From: Algoriphagus yeomjeoni
GTDB taxonomy: Bacteria; Bacteroidota; Bacteroidia; Cytophagales; Cyclobacteriaceae
DNA length: 64,000 nt
Direction of reading: 5' to 3'
Assembly (NCBI RefSeq): GCF_003259505.1
Contig: NZ_QLLK01000001.1
Span: 372,001-436,000, forward strand
In this document: positions 1-8,527 of the stretch, piece after piece
How positions within the stretch are numbered: the stretch's first letter is position 1
How the letters are laid out: the number at the start of each line of letters is the position of its first letter
Translations under genes and position numbers: made by a program
The notes under the pieces: model-generated
What the model saw: only the letters and a program-made list of their open reading frames with translations
Told to the model about the DNA's origin: nothing
Database searches by the model: none

Positions 1-755
1 ATGCTTTAATGGTTGGATATTTGGTAAATATGCTAATACCTCGAGCTGGTGAAGTCGCCCGCTGTGGAGTACTCACCCGTACAAACGGAATCTCAATTGG
101 CTATTTAATAGGTACCGTTATAGTAGAGCGTAGTGTTGATTTGCTATGCCTTGTCTCGGTAATTTTGTTAGCATTTATGGTCGAACGAGAGTTATTTTTA
201 AACCTTGCCAATCAGCTTATATCGATTGATTCTTTGGGTGAACAGCTACTTTCAAATCTTCCCATTGTCATCGGAGGGTTAGCAATTCTTTTGCTTCTGG
301 TTTTTTATATTCTCAAGAGATTTCGTGATCATGGATTAATCAATAAACTGCAACATTTTTTCAGAGAGATCCTTTCAGGCCTCAAGCAAATAGGCACTCT
401 GGCCAACCCGGCAGGATTTTGGATCAGTTCAATTTCACTCTGGGTGATTTATTTTTTAACTATGTACACCATTGCTTTTGGGATTCCAAGTACTGCCAAT
501 TTGTCTTCTGGAGAAATTCTCTTAGTCATGGTTATGGGCAGTATTGGCATGGTAGCGCCGGTTCAGGGTGGTATTGGTACCTTTCATGCACTGGTGGCCT
601 TCATTTTGATACAGTTGGGAATATCGGAAGTAGATGGAAAAATATTTGCTGCCATTATTCACGGAACCCAAGTTCTCCTTGTATTAGGTGCTGGTCTTAT
701 AAGTTGGTTAATTATGATGAAATTACCCTCTTGGATTAAACCTGAAGAAGTATAA
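1..755 (+). CDS. Flippase-like (LPG_synthase_TM / UPF0104) membrane protein, 5' end off the window
   Basis: Integral inner-membrane protein of the superfamily that includes the membrane domain of MprF and YbhN-type proteins. The frame is open from base 3, and the conserved loop around PRAGEVAR comes only a few residues after the window edge. The ATG at 9 is therefore probably internal, and about a quarter of a usual ~320-residue protein is missing. Five or six hydrophobic segments remain, and the second family signature PVQGGIG is at about residue 184-190 of the visible part. The substrate cannot be read from sequence; a role in lipid handling is inferred from the family. The protease gene starts 31 bases downstream in the same direction, so the two may be co-transcribed. 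Confidence 0.8.
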   Translation, partial: ALMVGYLVNMLIPRAGEVARCGVLTRTNGISIGYLIGTVIVERSVDLLCLVSVILLAFMVERELFLNLANQLISIDSLGEQLLSNLPIVIGGLAILLLLVFYILKRFRDHGLINKLQHFFREILSGLKQIGTLANPAGFWISSISLWVIYFLTMYTIAFGIPSTANLSSGEILLVMVMGSIGMVAPVQGGIGTFHALVAFILIQLGISEVDGKIFAAIIHGTQVLLVLGAGLISWLIMMKLPSWIKPEEV

Positions 756-786
756 CACGTATTCAACTCTGCTAACATTATATCTT

Positions 787-1476
787 ATGATACTTATCTT
801 AATCGTAGTCGTTTTCGCCATTGCCGGATTTGTGGTAAGTAGAAAACTCAAAAGTAAATTTGCTCAGTATTCACAAGTTGCCCTGAAGGCCAACTTATCA
901 GGGGCAGAGATTGCCAAGCTCATGCTTGCTGACCATAACATCTCTGATGTCCAAGTTCATGCAGTAGAGGGTCAATTGACAGATCACTATAATCCTGCAA
1001 ACAAAACAGTAAACTTGAGCCCAGATGTGTATTATGGGAGAAATGCAGCCGCTGCAGCAGTTGCAGCACACGAGTGTGGGCACGCCGTTCAGCATGCCAC
1101 ATCTTACACTTGGCTCAACCTAAGATCCACACTTGTCCCACTCCAAAACAGTGCTGGGAAGATTCTGAACATTGTCTTGATTGCTTCATTGTTTGGCGGA
1201 TTTGCCTTAGGACTACCTTACGAATGGGTTGGTTTTATAGTAGTAGGTGCATATAGCATTATGACTCTTTTTACCATTGTTACTTTGCCGGTAGAGTTCG
1301 ATGCAAGTAATAGGGCTTTAGCTTGGGTCAAGACGAGAAATATCGTAACCCCAGATGAATATACCATGTCTAAAGATGCACTTAAATGGGCTGCAATGAC
1401 CTATGTGGTGGCAGCTTTGGCTTCCATGGCAACTTTAGCCTATTACATTTTCGTTTTCTTTGGTAATCGGGATTGA
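787..1476 (+). CDS. Zinc metallopeptidase, YugP family membrane protease
   Basis: Membrane-bound neutral zinc metallopeptidase of the YugP/DUF-type family (229 residues, the usual length). An N-terminal membrane anchor (residues 1-17) is followed by a soluble part carrying HECGH at residues 95-99, the HExxH zinc site with Glu96 as the expected base. A likely third ligand lies in PVEFDAS near residues 168-174. Further hydrophobic segments are at about 125-165 and 198-225. The physiological substrate is not known for the family. The gene follows the flippase-like gene by 31 bases and is followed by a strong hairpin terminator at 1501-1530, so the operon ends here. Confidence 0.9.
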   Translation: MILILIVVVFAIAGFVVSRKLKSKFAQYSQVALKANLSGAEIAKLMLADHNISDVQVHAVEGQLTDHYNPANKTVNLSPDVYYGRNAAAAAVAAHECGHAVQHATSYTWLNLRSTLVPLQNSAGKILNIVLIASLFGGFALGLPYEWVGFIVVGAYSIMTLFTIVTLPVEFDASNRALAWVKTRNIVTPDEYTMSKDALKWAAMTYVVAALASMATLAYYIFVFFGNRD

Positions 1477-1500
1477 TACAGATCAAATAAAATATTGGTT

Positions 1501-1530
1501 GAGGGGCAAACATTGCCCCTCTTTTTTTTT
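1501..1530 (+). terminator. Intrinsic terminator after the YugP-family protease
   Basis: Perfect 9-bp stem GAGGGGCAA / TTGCCCCTC with a 3-base loop (1501-1521), followed directly by nine T residues. It lies 25 bases after the protease stop. Confidence 0.92.
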
Positions 1531-1584
1531 TGCTATATATTCAAAGCAGATAGCTAAACCCAAAGAGATAAAAGAGAAATATTT

Positions 1585-2724
1585 ATGCATTTTGAATTGA
1601 CAGAGGAGCATCGCGCCGTGCAAGAAGCAGCGAGAGATTTTGCTAAAAATGACTTGCTTCCAGGAGTAATAGAACGAGATATTGAGTGCAGATTTCCAGT
1701 GGAAGAAATCAAAAAAATGGGTGAACTCGGCTTCATGGGAATGATGGTCGATCCAAAATACAGCGGTGGTGGAATGGATACTGTTTCTTACGTCATTGCG
1801 ATGGAGGAACTATCTAAGATTGATGCTTCAGCATCTGTAGTCATGTCTGTTAATAATTCCTTGGTATGCTGGGGAATGGAAAAATACGCTTCCGAAGCCC
1901 AGAAAGAGAAATATCTTAAGCCTCTGGCATCAGGTCAGAAGCTGGGTGCTTTTGCGCTTTCAGAGCCAGAAGCAGGTTCAGATGCCACTTCGCAGAAAAC
2001 GGAGGCATATTTAGAAGGGGATCATTACGTATTGAATGGTACCAAAAACTGGATAACCAATGGATCAAAAGCTGATACCTATTTAGTTTTTGCCCAAACA
2101 GATCATAGCAAAGGGCACAAGGGAATCTCAGTTTTTATAGTAGAAAAAGGATGGGAAGGTTTTTCCCAAGGCCATAAAGAAGATAAACTTGGAATCAGGG
2201 CTTCTGATACTACTTCACTCATGTTTACCGATGTGAAAGTACCAGTCGAAAATCGAATTGGTGAGGAAGGCTTCGGTTTCAAATACGCCATGGAGACCTT
2301 AAACGGTGGCCGTATAGGTATTGCAGCGCAAGCTCTAGGTATAGCCGCAGGTGCTTATGAGTTTGCAGTGGCCTACTCCAAAGAACGCAAAACCTTTGGT
2401 AAGCCAATCAGTCAGCATCAGGCTATACAGTTTAAGCTTGCTGATATGGCTACAACCATCGAAGCAGCTCGACTTTTGGTTTATAAAGCGGCATGGCTGA
2501 AAGATCAGGGGGAAGATTACTCTCACGCTTCTGCTATGGCAAAATTATACGCCTCTCAGGTAGCAATGGACGTAAGTATTGAGGCAGTCCAAATTCACGG
2601 TGGCTATGGATATGTGAGAGAGTACCATGTAGAACGACTGATGAGGGACGCTAAAATCACACAGATTTACGAGGGCACATCCGAAATTCAGAAAATAGTC
2701 ATATCCCGAGGTATCCTCCGCTAA
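1585..2724 (+). CDS. Acyl-CoA dehydrogenase, short/branched-chain type
   Basis: FAD-dependent acyl-CoA dehydrogenase (379 residues, typical length) that makes a trans-2,3 double bond in an acyl-CoA and passes electrons to ETF, in fatty-acid or branched-chain amino-acid breakdown. The N-terminal helical domain, the middle beta domain with FALSEPEAGSDA (about residues 128-139), and the C-terminal helical domain with IHGGYGYVREY are all present. Glu363 in YEGTSEIQ is at the position of the catalytic base of butyryl-CoA-type enzymes. It is a single-gene unit: a terminator precedes it at 1501 and another follows at 2741. Chain-length preference cannot be called from sequence alone. Confidence 0.93.
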   Translation: MHFELTEEHRAVQEAARDFAKNDLLPGVIERDIECRFPVEEIKKMGELGFMGMMVDPKYSGGGMDTVSYVIAMEELSKIDASASVVMSVNNSLVCWGMEKYASEAQKEKYLKPLASGQKLGAFALSEPEAGSDATSQKTEAYLEGDHYVLNGTKNWITNGSKADTYLVFAQTDHSKGHKGISVFIVEKGWEGFSQGHKEDKLGIRASDTTSLMFTDVKVPVENRIGEEGFGFKYAMETLNGGRIGIAAQALGIAAGAYEFAVAYSKERKTFGKPISQHQAIQFKLADMATTIEAARLLVYKAAWLKDQGEDYSHASAMAKLYASQVAMDVSIEAVQIHGGYGYVREYHVERLMRDAKITQIYEGTSEIQKIVISRGILR

Positions 2725-2740
2725 TAACTATTTTATTCAT

Positions 2741-2782
2741 AAAAGGGTATAGTTAAATAAAACTATGCCCTTTTTTGTTTTT
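2741..2782 (+). terminator. Intrinsic terminator after acyl-CoA dehydrogenase
   Basis: Stem AAAAGGGTATAGTT / AACTATGCCCTTTT (one G-T pair) around a 6-8 base loop, then a T-rich tract. It lies 16 bases past the stop codon. Confidence 0.88.
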
Positions 2783-2828
2783 TTAACACCATCGGTAGAA
2801 TATCTACGATTTTTCATTAAAAAAATTA

Positions 2829-2836
2829 TATTTTTG
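2829..2836 (+). promoter_or_regulatory. Candidate -7 box of the AraC-family gene
   Basis: TATTTTTG matches the Bacteroidota -7 consensus TAnnTTTG and lies 26 bases before the ATG at 2863. No clear -33 TTTG was found at the usual spacing, and the region is very AT-rich, so the match could be chance. Confidence 0.4.
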
Positions 2837-2862
2837 TTGTTCTGTTTTTTTAATACTTATTC

Positions 2863-3789
2863 ATGGAATATTACAACAAAGTAATCGAATCGGTCAATGT
2901 AAGGTTTATCAGAGGAAATAACTTCAGCGTAGAAAAACCTATTTCAGTAAATGATTATGCTGAATCTGACAATACATTGATTCTACTTCATCACGGTACA
3001 CTTAAGTTTGGCGAGGACCAAGAATTATTGAACGAAGGAGAAGTACTCTTCTTGCCTGCGGATCAAAAAACCAAACTTAGCTTGGGCGGTGGTTCAAAAA
3101 AAGGAGAGATTACAAAGGAACAATTTCAAGAAAATAAGAGAAAATACTTGCAGAGTATTAGCTTCAGAGATATCAAAAGCACAGAAGACGATTGTATATC
3201 TGTTCTTGGGTTTGAATCTAAAGTGTTTGATGTTGTAAACTTTTTTAATTCACTAGATATTCCACCATTTATTATTCGCTTTAACGATCGTTTAGCGACT
3301 ATAATTGAGGATTTGATGAAAGAAGTAGAAGTCAGTAACGTGGGTAAAGAGCGAGCGCTGAAATCCCATACGGAATTGCTAGTCATAGAGCTACTTCGCC
3401 ATATTCTTAAAAATAGATTGTTCCTTGAAGAACTTTCTACCAACGCTACTTACTTCAAAGATCCTCGATTGATCGATTTGTTCAATTTCATTAAGACGAA
3501 TTTGGGAGGAGATCTATCTAATAAGATTCTTGCTAAAGTTGCAAATGTGTCAGAAGACTATGTGGGTCAGTATTTCAAAATGCTCACAGGAATCAATCCA
3601 CAGGATTACATCGAATATCAGCGTATGGAAGCAGCAGTCGAACTATTGAGAACCACCAAAAAATCTATCCGTGATATTGGCAAAGAGGTTGGCTACAAAG
3701 ACACGGCTTATTTTTGCCGTAGATTTAAAATGATGTATGGGGTTCCCGCCGGAAAAATGAGAAGAAGAGAGTCGCTAATTAACGTTTAA
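2863..3789 (+). CDS. AraC-family transcriptional regulator
   Basis: Transcription factor of 308 residues. The N-terminal ~190 residues look like a sensing/dimerisation region with a cupin-like start (HHGTLKFGED, then NEGEVLFLPADQ) but no recognised ligand signature. The C-terminal ~95 residues form the double helix-turn-helix AraC domain: LSNKILAKVANVSEDYVGQYFK for the first helix pair, and IRDIGKEVGYKDTAYFCRRFK with the GY..xxYFxRxFK core of the second. The gene stands alone between the acyl-CoA dehydrogenase terminator and a convergent neighbour, whose 3' end overlaps this one by 15 bases (3775-3789). Targets are unknown. Confidence 0.88.
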   Translation: MEYYNKVIESVNVRFIRGNNFSVEKPISVNDYAESDNTLILLHHGTLKFGEDQELLNEGEVLFLPADQKTKLSLGGGSKKGEITKEQFQENKRKYLQSISFRDIKSTEDDCISVLGFESKVFDVVNFFNSLDIPPFIIRFNDRLATIIEDLMKEVEVSNVGKERALKSHTELLVIELLRHILKNRLFLEELSTNATYFKDPRLIDLFNFIKTNLGGDLSNKILAKVANVSEDYVGQYFKMLTGINPQDYIEYQRMEAAVELLRTTKKSIRDIGKEVGYKDTAYFCRRFKMMYGVPAGKMRRRESLINV

Positions 3790-4554
3790 AGACAAGTTCA
3801 ATAGCACTTTATAATCTAAGACCTTAGCTAAAAAGCTAGGGTCTTTTTCTATCGCATTCCCTATTACCAACAAGTCAGCACCGCTTTCGTAGGCATTTTT
3901 CACTTTTTCCAAGGAATCCAATCCTCCACCGACAATAATAGGTTTGTTGGTTGCCGATTTTACGGCTTTTATCACTTCGGATGAAACGGGAGATTTTGCA
4001 CCACTTCCGGCATCCATGAAGAAATATTTCATCCCTAAATAGTGGCCTGCAAGTGCAGTAGCTTTGGCAAGACTAGGCTTAGAATTAGGTAATGGGAGTG
4101 TTTGAGTCACATATTGCACGCTAGTGATATCGCCTTCATTTACCAGCATGTAGGCAGTGGCAAGAGCCTCCAGGTTCATTTTTTTAACTATTGGTGCTGC
4201 TAGCACCTGTTGGCCGATTAGGTATTCGGGGTTTCTACCTGAAATTAGTGAAAGAAATAAAATAGCATCTGCCTCTTGTGCGAGTTGCATCTGTGAACCA
4301 GGAAAAATTACTACAGGAATATTGCCGGCGACTTTTTTCACTGAAACTACCACATCTCGGAAATTATCCCGGCTGAGTGTGCTCCCACCTACAAAAATCA
4401 AATCTAAAAAGGAATCCTTAACCCAAGCATATTCATCTTCGAAAAGCACGGGGTTTATAAATTTGTCGGGGTCCAGTAACCAAGCCAGTCCTTTGGTGCC
4501 GGATGAATGAAAATCTTTAAGAATTCTACTGACTTTTTTCTTCGGTGTTGACAT
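3775..4554 (-). CDS. Geranylgeranylglyceryl / heptaprenylglyceryl phosphate synthase (PcrB/GGGPS family)
   Basis: TIM-barrel prenyltransferase that joins a polyprenyl diphosphate to sn-glycerol-1-phosphate, making the ether bond typical of archaeal lipids. Family blocks are present in order: LLDPDK, IFVGGST, VIFPGS, the substrate loop KYFFMDAGSGA, IIVGGGLDS and LVIGNAIEKD. I chose the ATG at 4554 (MSTPKKK), giving 259 residues; the frame is open to 4608 but that extension lies in the upstream gene and is not family-like. The ORF overlaps the upstream small membrane-protein gene by 29 bases, so it is the last gene of a minus-strand operon. Group II GGGPS enzymes are known from Bacteroidota; the cellular role there is unclear. 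Confidence 0.9.
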   Translation of the reverse strand: MSTPKKKVSRILKDFHSSGTKGLAWLLDPDKFINPVLFEDEYAWVKDSFLDLIFVGGSTLSRDNFRDVVVSVKKVAGNIPVVIFPGSQMQLAQEADAILFLSLISGRNPEYLIGQQVLAAPIVKKMNLEALATAYMLVNEGDITSVQYVTQTLPLPNSKPSLAKATALAGHYLGMKYFFMDAGSGAKSPVSSEVIKAVKSATNKPIIVGGGLDSLEKVKNAYESGADLLVIGNAIEKDPSFLAKVLDYKVLLNLSLNVN

Positions 4555-4909
4555 CTTCTGACTGAGGAGCAAATAGATTTGGAAGAAATTTCTCTTTTGC
4601 AAAGGCAAGTCCTAAAACAAACAATCTTTGTCCAATGCTAGGCCAAAATGATGATTTGGAACTCTCTGTAAGTCGTTTTTCAATTTCTTTTGTAAGCAAT
4701 CCTTCACGTTCGAGAACTTCAATGGCCTCATCTGTTTTTCGGTCTTTGCGTTTTTTCCGGGTTTGAACGATCGCTAAAGCGATCAACCCACCGGCAATCA
4801 CAATACCTCCTATTTTTATCCAGTCACCAGATTCAGCTTTAAACAATTCTAACTGTCGAGCTAAAGTCTGTTCAAGCTCCTTTTCCTTATTTTTCAAGTC
4901 CTTATTCAT
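4526..4909 (-). CDS. Small single-pass membrane protein, unknown function
   Basis: Protein of 127 residues if started at the ATG at 4909, which overlaps the stop of the preceding gene (coupled translation). It begins with a charged, probably coiled-coil stretch (MNKDLKNKEKELEQ...), has one hydrophobic helix (IGGIVIAGGLIALAIV), then a very basic stop-transfer segment (RKKRKDRK), and an acidic tail. I recognise no domain family. It lies between a holin-X-like membrane protein and GGGP synthase. The position suggests an envelope-related role, but that is inference only. Confidence 0.75.
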   Translation of the reverse strand: MNKDLKNKEKELEQTLARQLELFKAESGDWIKIGGIVIAGGLIALAIVQTRKKRKDRKTDEAIEVLEREGLLTKEIEKRLTESSKSSFWPSIGQRLFVLGLAFAKEKFLPNLFAPQSEDVNTEEKSQ

Positions 4910-5267
4910 TTCCCTTACGCTTACCGAATATCCTAGTCCTAAAAACAAAGCTCTTCAATCCCTTTTGCATTTTTTCTTGTGTAGGGTGATTATCTCTTAC
5001 CAAGAACAAAATCAATAGCACTAATAAGTACAGCAATCCAACCAGCAGGAATCCCATATGTGGAGATTCAAAATATTGACTTAAGAAAAATGCTAAAGAC
5101 AAGCTTAAAAACAACAGAACCAGAAGTAGACTACCTCCCATTAAAATCAAGAAAATCATTCTTGATAATATACTCGAAAGCTGATCTTGTATGTCCAGCT
5201 TGATCATGTCTATTTTGGTTTCGACTATCCCTTTGACTGTCTGTACTATTTCTCCGATTTTTAGCAT
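4902..5267 (-). CDS. Holin-X-like (PF07332-type) integral membrane protein
   Basis: Membrane protein of 121 residues when started at the ATG at 5267 (MLKIGEIV). An amphipathic N-terminal segment is followed by two long hydrophobic segments (about residues 31-60 and 70-92) with a short loop between, the layout of the so-called phage holin family proteins widely found on bacterial chromosomes. The frame runs open to 5345, but that stretch would overlap the YkgJ-type gene and is not hydrophobic in the expected pattern. It is followed by an 8-base overlap with the next gene. The family label does not imply a phage; no phage genes are nearby. Confidence 0.75.
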   Translation of the reverse strand: MLKIGEIVQTVKGIVETKIDMIKLDIQDQLSSILSRMIFLILMGGSLLLVLLFLSLSLAFFLSQYFESPHMGFLLVGLLYLLVLLILFLVRDNHPTQEKMQKGLKSFVFRTRIFGKRKGNE

Positions 5268-5337
5268 AATTAAAAATTTGTGAGACCTTATCCTTGAACT
5301 AGGACACAATATACTTGAATTGATAGGAGCAAAAAAA

Positions 5338-5937
5338 TTATGCAATCATATCAACTTCCTGCTCCTCATAGAATTTATACCTCAAAACTAATTCTAATGC
5401 AAAGGCAATAGCTTCATTAATAGTGAATTGCTGACAGAGCGATTGATCGATCTCATCCAAACGACTATAGAAAGCTGTAGCAAGCGGAATGTCCATGTCC
5501 TTGTTAATTCTTTCGCTAGTATTTTGAAACTCCTCGGCCTTCTCTTCCTTCAATACTTTGCAAATAATAAGGTCTTTTTTGCCATACTTGGTTTTTCTGG
5601 CAGAGGCCGCAAACAGTCGACAGATCATTCCCCGTTTGCTGTGATTGCCACAAAACCCTTGTTTGCCGTCAGCAGATTGAGGCCTATAAATCACGCAGCT
5701 TGCGCCTTCCTCAGTGCTTTCGAGAGATTGTAAAGTTGATTCGGCCAAGCCTTTGGCATAGAGGTCAAAGGCCAATGGCAGAAATTCTAACGGGGAAGCT
5801 GGTACTTTGGGATTTGCACAGCAAAAACCGCATCCTGACACACAGCCTAATCCACTCTCAGACACAAATTGCTTTGTTTCTGACTCCAGCTCACCGAACA
5901 CGTCCAGTGTAGCTTGAGATTTTTCAGCGAGATTCAT
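5338..5937 (-). CDS. YkgJ family cysteine-cluster protein
   Basis: Protein of 199 residues with the zinc- or iron-chelating cysteine cluster of the YkgJ/CxxCxxCC family. The first part is GCVSGCGFCCANPKVP near residues 30-45; more cysteines follow at FCGNHSKRGMICRLF. The biochemical function is not established. It is first in the four-gene minus-strand run (YkgJ, holin-X-like, small membrane protein, GGGP synthase), with a candidate -7 box at 5961-5968 about 25 bases before its ATG. The 70-base spacing to the next gene allows but does not prove co-transcription. Confidence 0.85.
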   Translation of the reverse strand: MNLAEKSQATLDVFGELESETKQFVSESGLGCVSGCGFCCANPKVPASPLEFLPLAFDLYAKGLAESTLQSLESTEEGASCVIYRPQSADGKQGFCGNHSKRGMICRLFAASARKTKYGKKDLIICKVLKEEKAEEFQNTSERINKDMDIPLATAFYSRLDEIDQSLCQQFTINEAIAFALELVLRYKFYEEQEVDMIA

Positions 5938-5960
5938 CTCTTTATTATCAAATAGTGGCG

Positions 5961-5968
5961 CAAAAATA
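5961..5968 (-). promoter_or_regulatory. Candidate -7 box for the YkgJ-GGGPS operon
   Basis: TATTTTTG on the minus strand fits TAnnTTTG and sits 23 bases before the ATG at 5937, giving a leader of about 15-20 bases. No -33 TTTG is evident. Confidence 0.5.
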
Positions 5969-6110
5969 CACTAGTCTTAGTCGATTGATTCTCGGGAGCA
6001 AGTATTTTTTTATATTGAGAGTCAGTCATTTAACTTTCTCACTGCTGAATAGTGGGGGTTTCCCTGTCCATTTCAGCCCAGAGATCGTTTTCTTTATTAA
6101 AAAGTAGCTT

Positions 6111-6833
6111 ATGAGCAATCTAGAAAATAAAAATGAAGAAGATAAGATCCGGCAAGCATTCAAAGAGCGGGATTGGAATGAGATAAAAAGTGCTGATTCA
6201 TGGGCAATTTTTAAAGTGATGTCTGAATTTGTTGAAGGCTTTGAAAAACTTGCCAAAATCGGACCCTGCGTATCTATTTTTGGTTCGGCTCGAACACCCA
6301 GAGATCATCATCATTATAAAATGGCTGAAGAAATTGCCGCCAAACTGGTTCGCCACGGATATGGAGTAATCACAGGTGGTGGTCCAGGAATCATGGAAGC
6401 TGGAAATAAAGGAGCTCATTCCGAGGGCGGTAAGTCAGTGGGCCTGAATATCGTTTTGCCTTTTGAGCAATTTGACAACATTTACATTGACCGAGATAAG
6501 TTAATAACCTTCGACTACTTTTTTGTGAGAAAAGTGATGTTTGTCAAATATTCCCAGGGCTTTGTGGTGCTGCCGGGTGGATTTGGCACCATGGATGAAT
6601 TTTTTGAAGCCTTGACGTTAATTCAGACAAATAAAATAGGGAAATTTCCTATCGTGCTGGTCGGGAAAGAATACTGGACTGGATTGGTAGATTGGATTAA
6701 AAAATCACTGCTTAGTCATCACTACATCAACGAAGAAGACCTGGATCTTTTCTCTGTAGTAGAAGATGAAACGGAAGCTGTGAAGGTAATTGATGATTTC
6801 TATGGTAAGTATTTATTAAGCCCAAATTTCTAG
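6111..6833 (+). CDS. LOG-family protein (TIGR00730, cytokinin riboside 5'-monophosphate phosphoribohydrolase-like)
   Basis: Rossmann-fold nucleotide hydrolase of 240 residues. Family motifs are clear: FGSARTP near residue 57, VITGGGPGIMEAGNKGA, and the signature PGGFGTMDEFFE with the catalytic-site Glu. Members cleave nucleoside 5'-monophosphates to base and ribose 5-phosphate; the cytokinin name comes from plant LOG enzymes and the bacterial substrate may be AMP. The N-terminal ~30 residues are charged and variable. It is divergent from the YkgJ operon, with a 173-base intergenic region, and the transglycosylase gene follows 55 bases later on the same strand. Confidence 0.92.
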   Translation: MSNLENKNEEDKIRQAFKERDWNEIKSADSWAIFKVMSEFVEGFEKLAKIGPCVSIFGSARTPRDHHHYKMAEEIAAKLVRHGYGVITGGGPGIMEAGNKGAHSEGGKSVGLNIVLPFEQFDNIYIDRDKLITFDYFFVRKVMFVKYSQGFVVLPGGFGTMDEFFEALTLIQTNKIGKFPIVLVGKEYWTGLVDWIKKSLLSHHYINEEDLDLFSVVEDETEAVKVIDDFYGKYLLSPNF

Positions 6834-6888
6834 TCTTCTTGGCAGGAAGTGCTGCGAAATGTTACTCAGAATTTCATAATTGTAGAAA

Positions 6889-7827
6889 ATGAACAAATCT
6901 CACTTAATTCCTCTATACACTTTACTGCTTCTTTGCTTAGGATTAGCAGGGTATGCTGTTTGGAAAACACCCACCGCAGTATTATCTGAGCCTCAGGTGG
7001 CGAGTGTGCAGATGCTGCAGTCAATGCCTAATTCTTCTCGAGACAGTATCCGACTTTTCGACCTTCCAGAGGAATTGACTTTTGCTGGGGAGCGGGTGCC
7101 TTTGGAAATAGCTGATGTGAAAGAGAGACTGGAGCGGGAGATCTATGTAAATGCCTATTGGCAATCCAACATGATTTTGCTGATGAAGCGCTCAAGTAAA
7201 TTCCTTCCTGAAATAGAGGAAATGTTAAAGGATAACGGGATTCCCGATGACTTCAAGTATTTAGCTATGGCAGAGTCTGCGTTGATGAATGTGGCCTCTC
7301 CAGCCGGGGCAAAAGGGTTTTGGCAAATAATGGAGTCTACAGGAAAAGAATATGGACTGGAAGTTACCAATGATGTAGATGAACGATATAATCTGAAAAA
7401 AGCTACAATTGCAGCCTCAAAATATCTCAATAAGGCTCATAATAGATTTGGAGATTGGACTGCTGTGGCGGCAAGTTATAACATGGGGCAAGCTGGCTTT
7501 TCCCGTAGACAGGAAGATCAGCTCGCCAAAAACTATTATGATCTGTATCTGAATGATGAGACTAGTAGGTACTTGTTTAGAATATTAGCTTTCAAAGTAA
7601 TCTTCGAAAACCCAGGAGAATTCGGTTTTCATCTACGAGAGTCAGACTATTACCAAAATCCGACTTTTAAAACAGTTCAAGTCAGTGCTGACATTAAGAA
7701 TCTAGCAGACTGGGCAAAGCAGCAAGGAAGTAATTATAAGGAATTGAAGCTCTATAACCCGTGGCTGCGTGACAAAAACCTTAATGTGAAGCGAGGTAAA
7801 ACTTATGAGATCATACTTCCAGAGTAA
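6889..7827 (+). CDS. Lytic transglycosylase (SLT domain), membrane-anchored
   Basis: Peptidoglycan-cleaving enzyme of 312 residues. A signal anchor (about residues 8-26) precedes a linker and an SLT/goose-lysozyme-like domain (about 105-235). The catalytic Glu is Glu129 in AMAESAL, followed by GFWQIM (143-148) and ASYNMG (195-200), the standard MltC/D-type blocks. The C-terminal ~80 residues end in a segment (ELKLYNPWLRDKNLNVKRGK) that resembles a LysM repeat. It acts in the periplasm on murein, making 1,6-anhydro ends. The zinc-ribbon gene begins 19 bases after its stop. Confidence 0.93.
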   Translation: MNKSHLIPLYTLLLLCLGLAGYAVWKTPTAVLSEPQVASVQMLQSMPNSSRDSIRLFDLPEELTFAGERVPLEIADVKERLEREIYVNAYWQSNMILLMKRSSKFLPEIEEMLKDNGIPDDFKYLAMAESALMNVASPAGAKGFWQIMESTGKEYGLEVTNDVDERYNLKKATIAASKYLNKAHNRFGDWTAVAASYNMGQAGFSRRQEDQLAKNYYDLYLNDETSRYLFRILAFKVIFENPGEFGFHLRESDYYQNPTFKTVQVSADIKNLADWAKQQGSNYKELKLYNPWLRDKNLNVKRGKTYEIILPE

Positions 7828-7846
7828 CAAAATAAATAACAGAACG

Positions 7847-8053
7847 ATGGGGAATAAACTGACTGCAACTGAAAAATTCATATTCGGAAATAAGCTAACA
7901 TGTGCTGTCTGTAATAATGATACATTTTGGGAACGAGAGACTTTGATGAACACCAAGGGAATGTCTTTTTTTAACTTGGATTGGGCTAATAAATCAGCAC
8001 AAAATCTGGTTTGTGACAAATGCGGCTATGTGCATTGGTTTTTAAAACCTTGA
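7847..8053 (+). CDS. Small zinc-ribbon protein, unknown function
   Basis: Protein of 68 residues using the ATG at 7847; the frame extends up to 7805 but that overlaps the transglycosylase. It has two CxxC knuckles, Cys19/Cys22 (TCAVC) and Cys56/Cys59 (VCDKCGYVHWF), 33 residues apart, consistent with one structural zinc. The centre is KGMSFFNLDWANKSAQ. This looks like the small nucleic-acid-binding-type zinc-ribbon proteins of Bacteroidota, but I cannot assign a function. The neighbouring genes offer no clear clue. Confidence 0.75.
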   Translation: MGNKLTATEKFIFGNKLTCAVCNNDTFWERETLMNTKGMSFFNLDWANKSAQNLVCDKCGYVHWFLKP

Positions 8054-8080
8054 CAACTTCAAGCTACAAACTCAACCAAA

Positions 8081-8527
8081 ATGGGCAACTCATCAGACAA
8101 AAGTTTTTCAATTTTTCACACACTTACGATTAAAGCTTCTGTAGACAAAGTCTTTGACGCAGTTTCAGACCCTAAGCATCTAGTCAATTGGTGGCCTCAG
8201 CGATGTACAGGTTCTCCAAAACTTGGGAGTATTTATAATTTCTATTTTTCAGAGGAATATGATTGGTTTGGTAAAGTAGTGTCTGTTAATCCAAAGAAAT
8301 CCATTCATATAAAAATGACTGAATCCGATCAGGATTGGAATCCAACTACCTTCGGGTTTGATTTGGAAGAATCTGGAGAAAAAGTGGTTGTAAAATTTTC
8401 CCATACCAACTGGCCAGCTTGTAATGAACACTTCAAAATAGCATCCTATTGTTGGGCTATTTTGCTTCAAGGGTTGAAAAACTATTTAGAAAAAGGAATA
8501 ATTGTTCCGTTTGAAGAGAGAGAATAA
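8081..8527 (+). CDS. SRPBCC / AHSA1-type ligand-binding domain protein
   Basis: Protein of 148 residues that is entirely one START-like SRPBCC fold: an opening strand (SIFHTLTIKASVDKVFDAVSDPKHLVNWWP), a central sheet, and a long C-terminal helix (YCWAILLQGLKNYLEKG) that closes the hydrophobic cavity. AHSA1-like proteins bind small hydrophobic ligands or act as chaperone co-factors; no catalytic residues are implied. Its start is 27 bases after the zinc-ribbon gene, so the pair may be co-transcribed. Confidence 0.85.
   Translation: MGNSSDKSFSIFHTLTIKASVDKVFDAVSDPKHLVNWWPQRCTGSPKLGSIYNFYFSEEYDWFGKVVSVNPKKSIHIKMTESDQDWNPTTFGFDLEESGEKVVVKFSHTNWPACNEHFKIASYCWAILLQGLKNYLEKGIIVPFEERE

Noticed and set aside
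4902..5267. Holin-like family name hinting at a prophage
   Set aside because: No phage gene, integrase or att site is nearby; such proteins are common on bacterial chromosomes.
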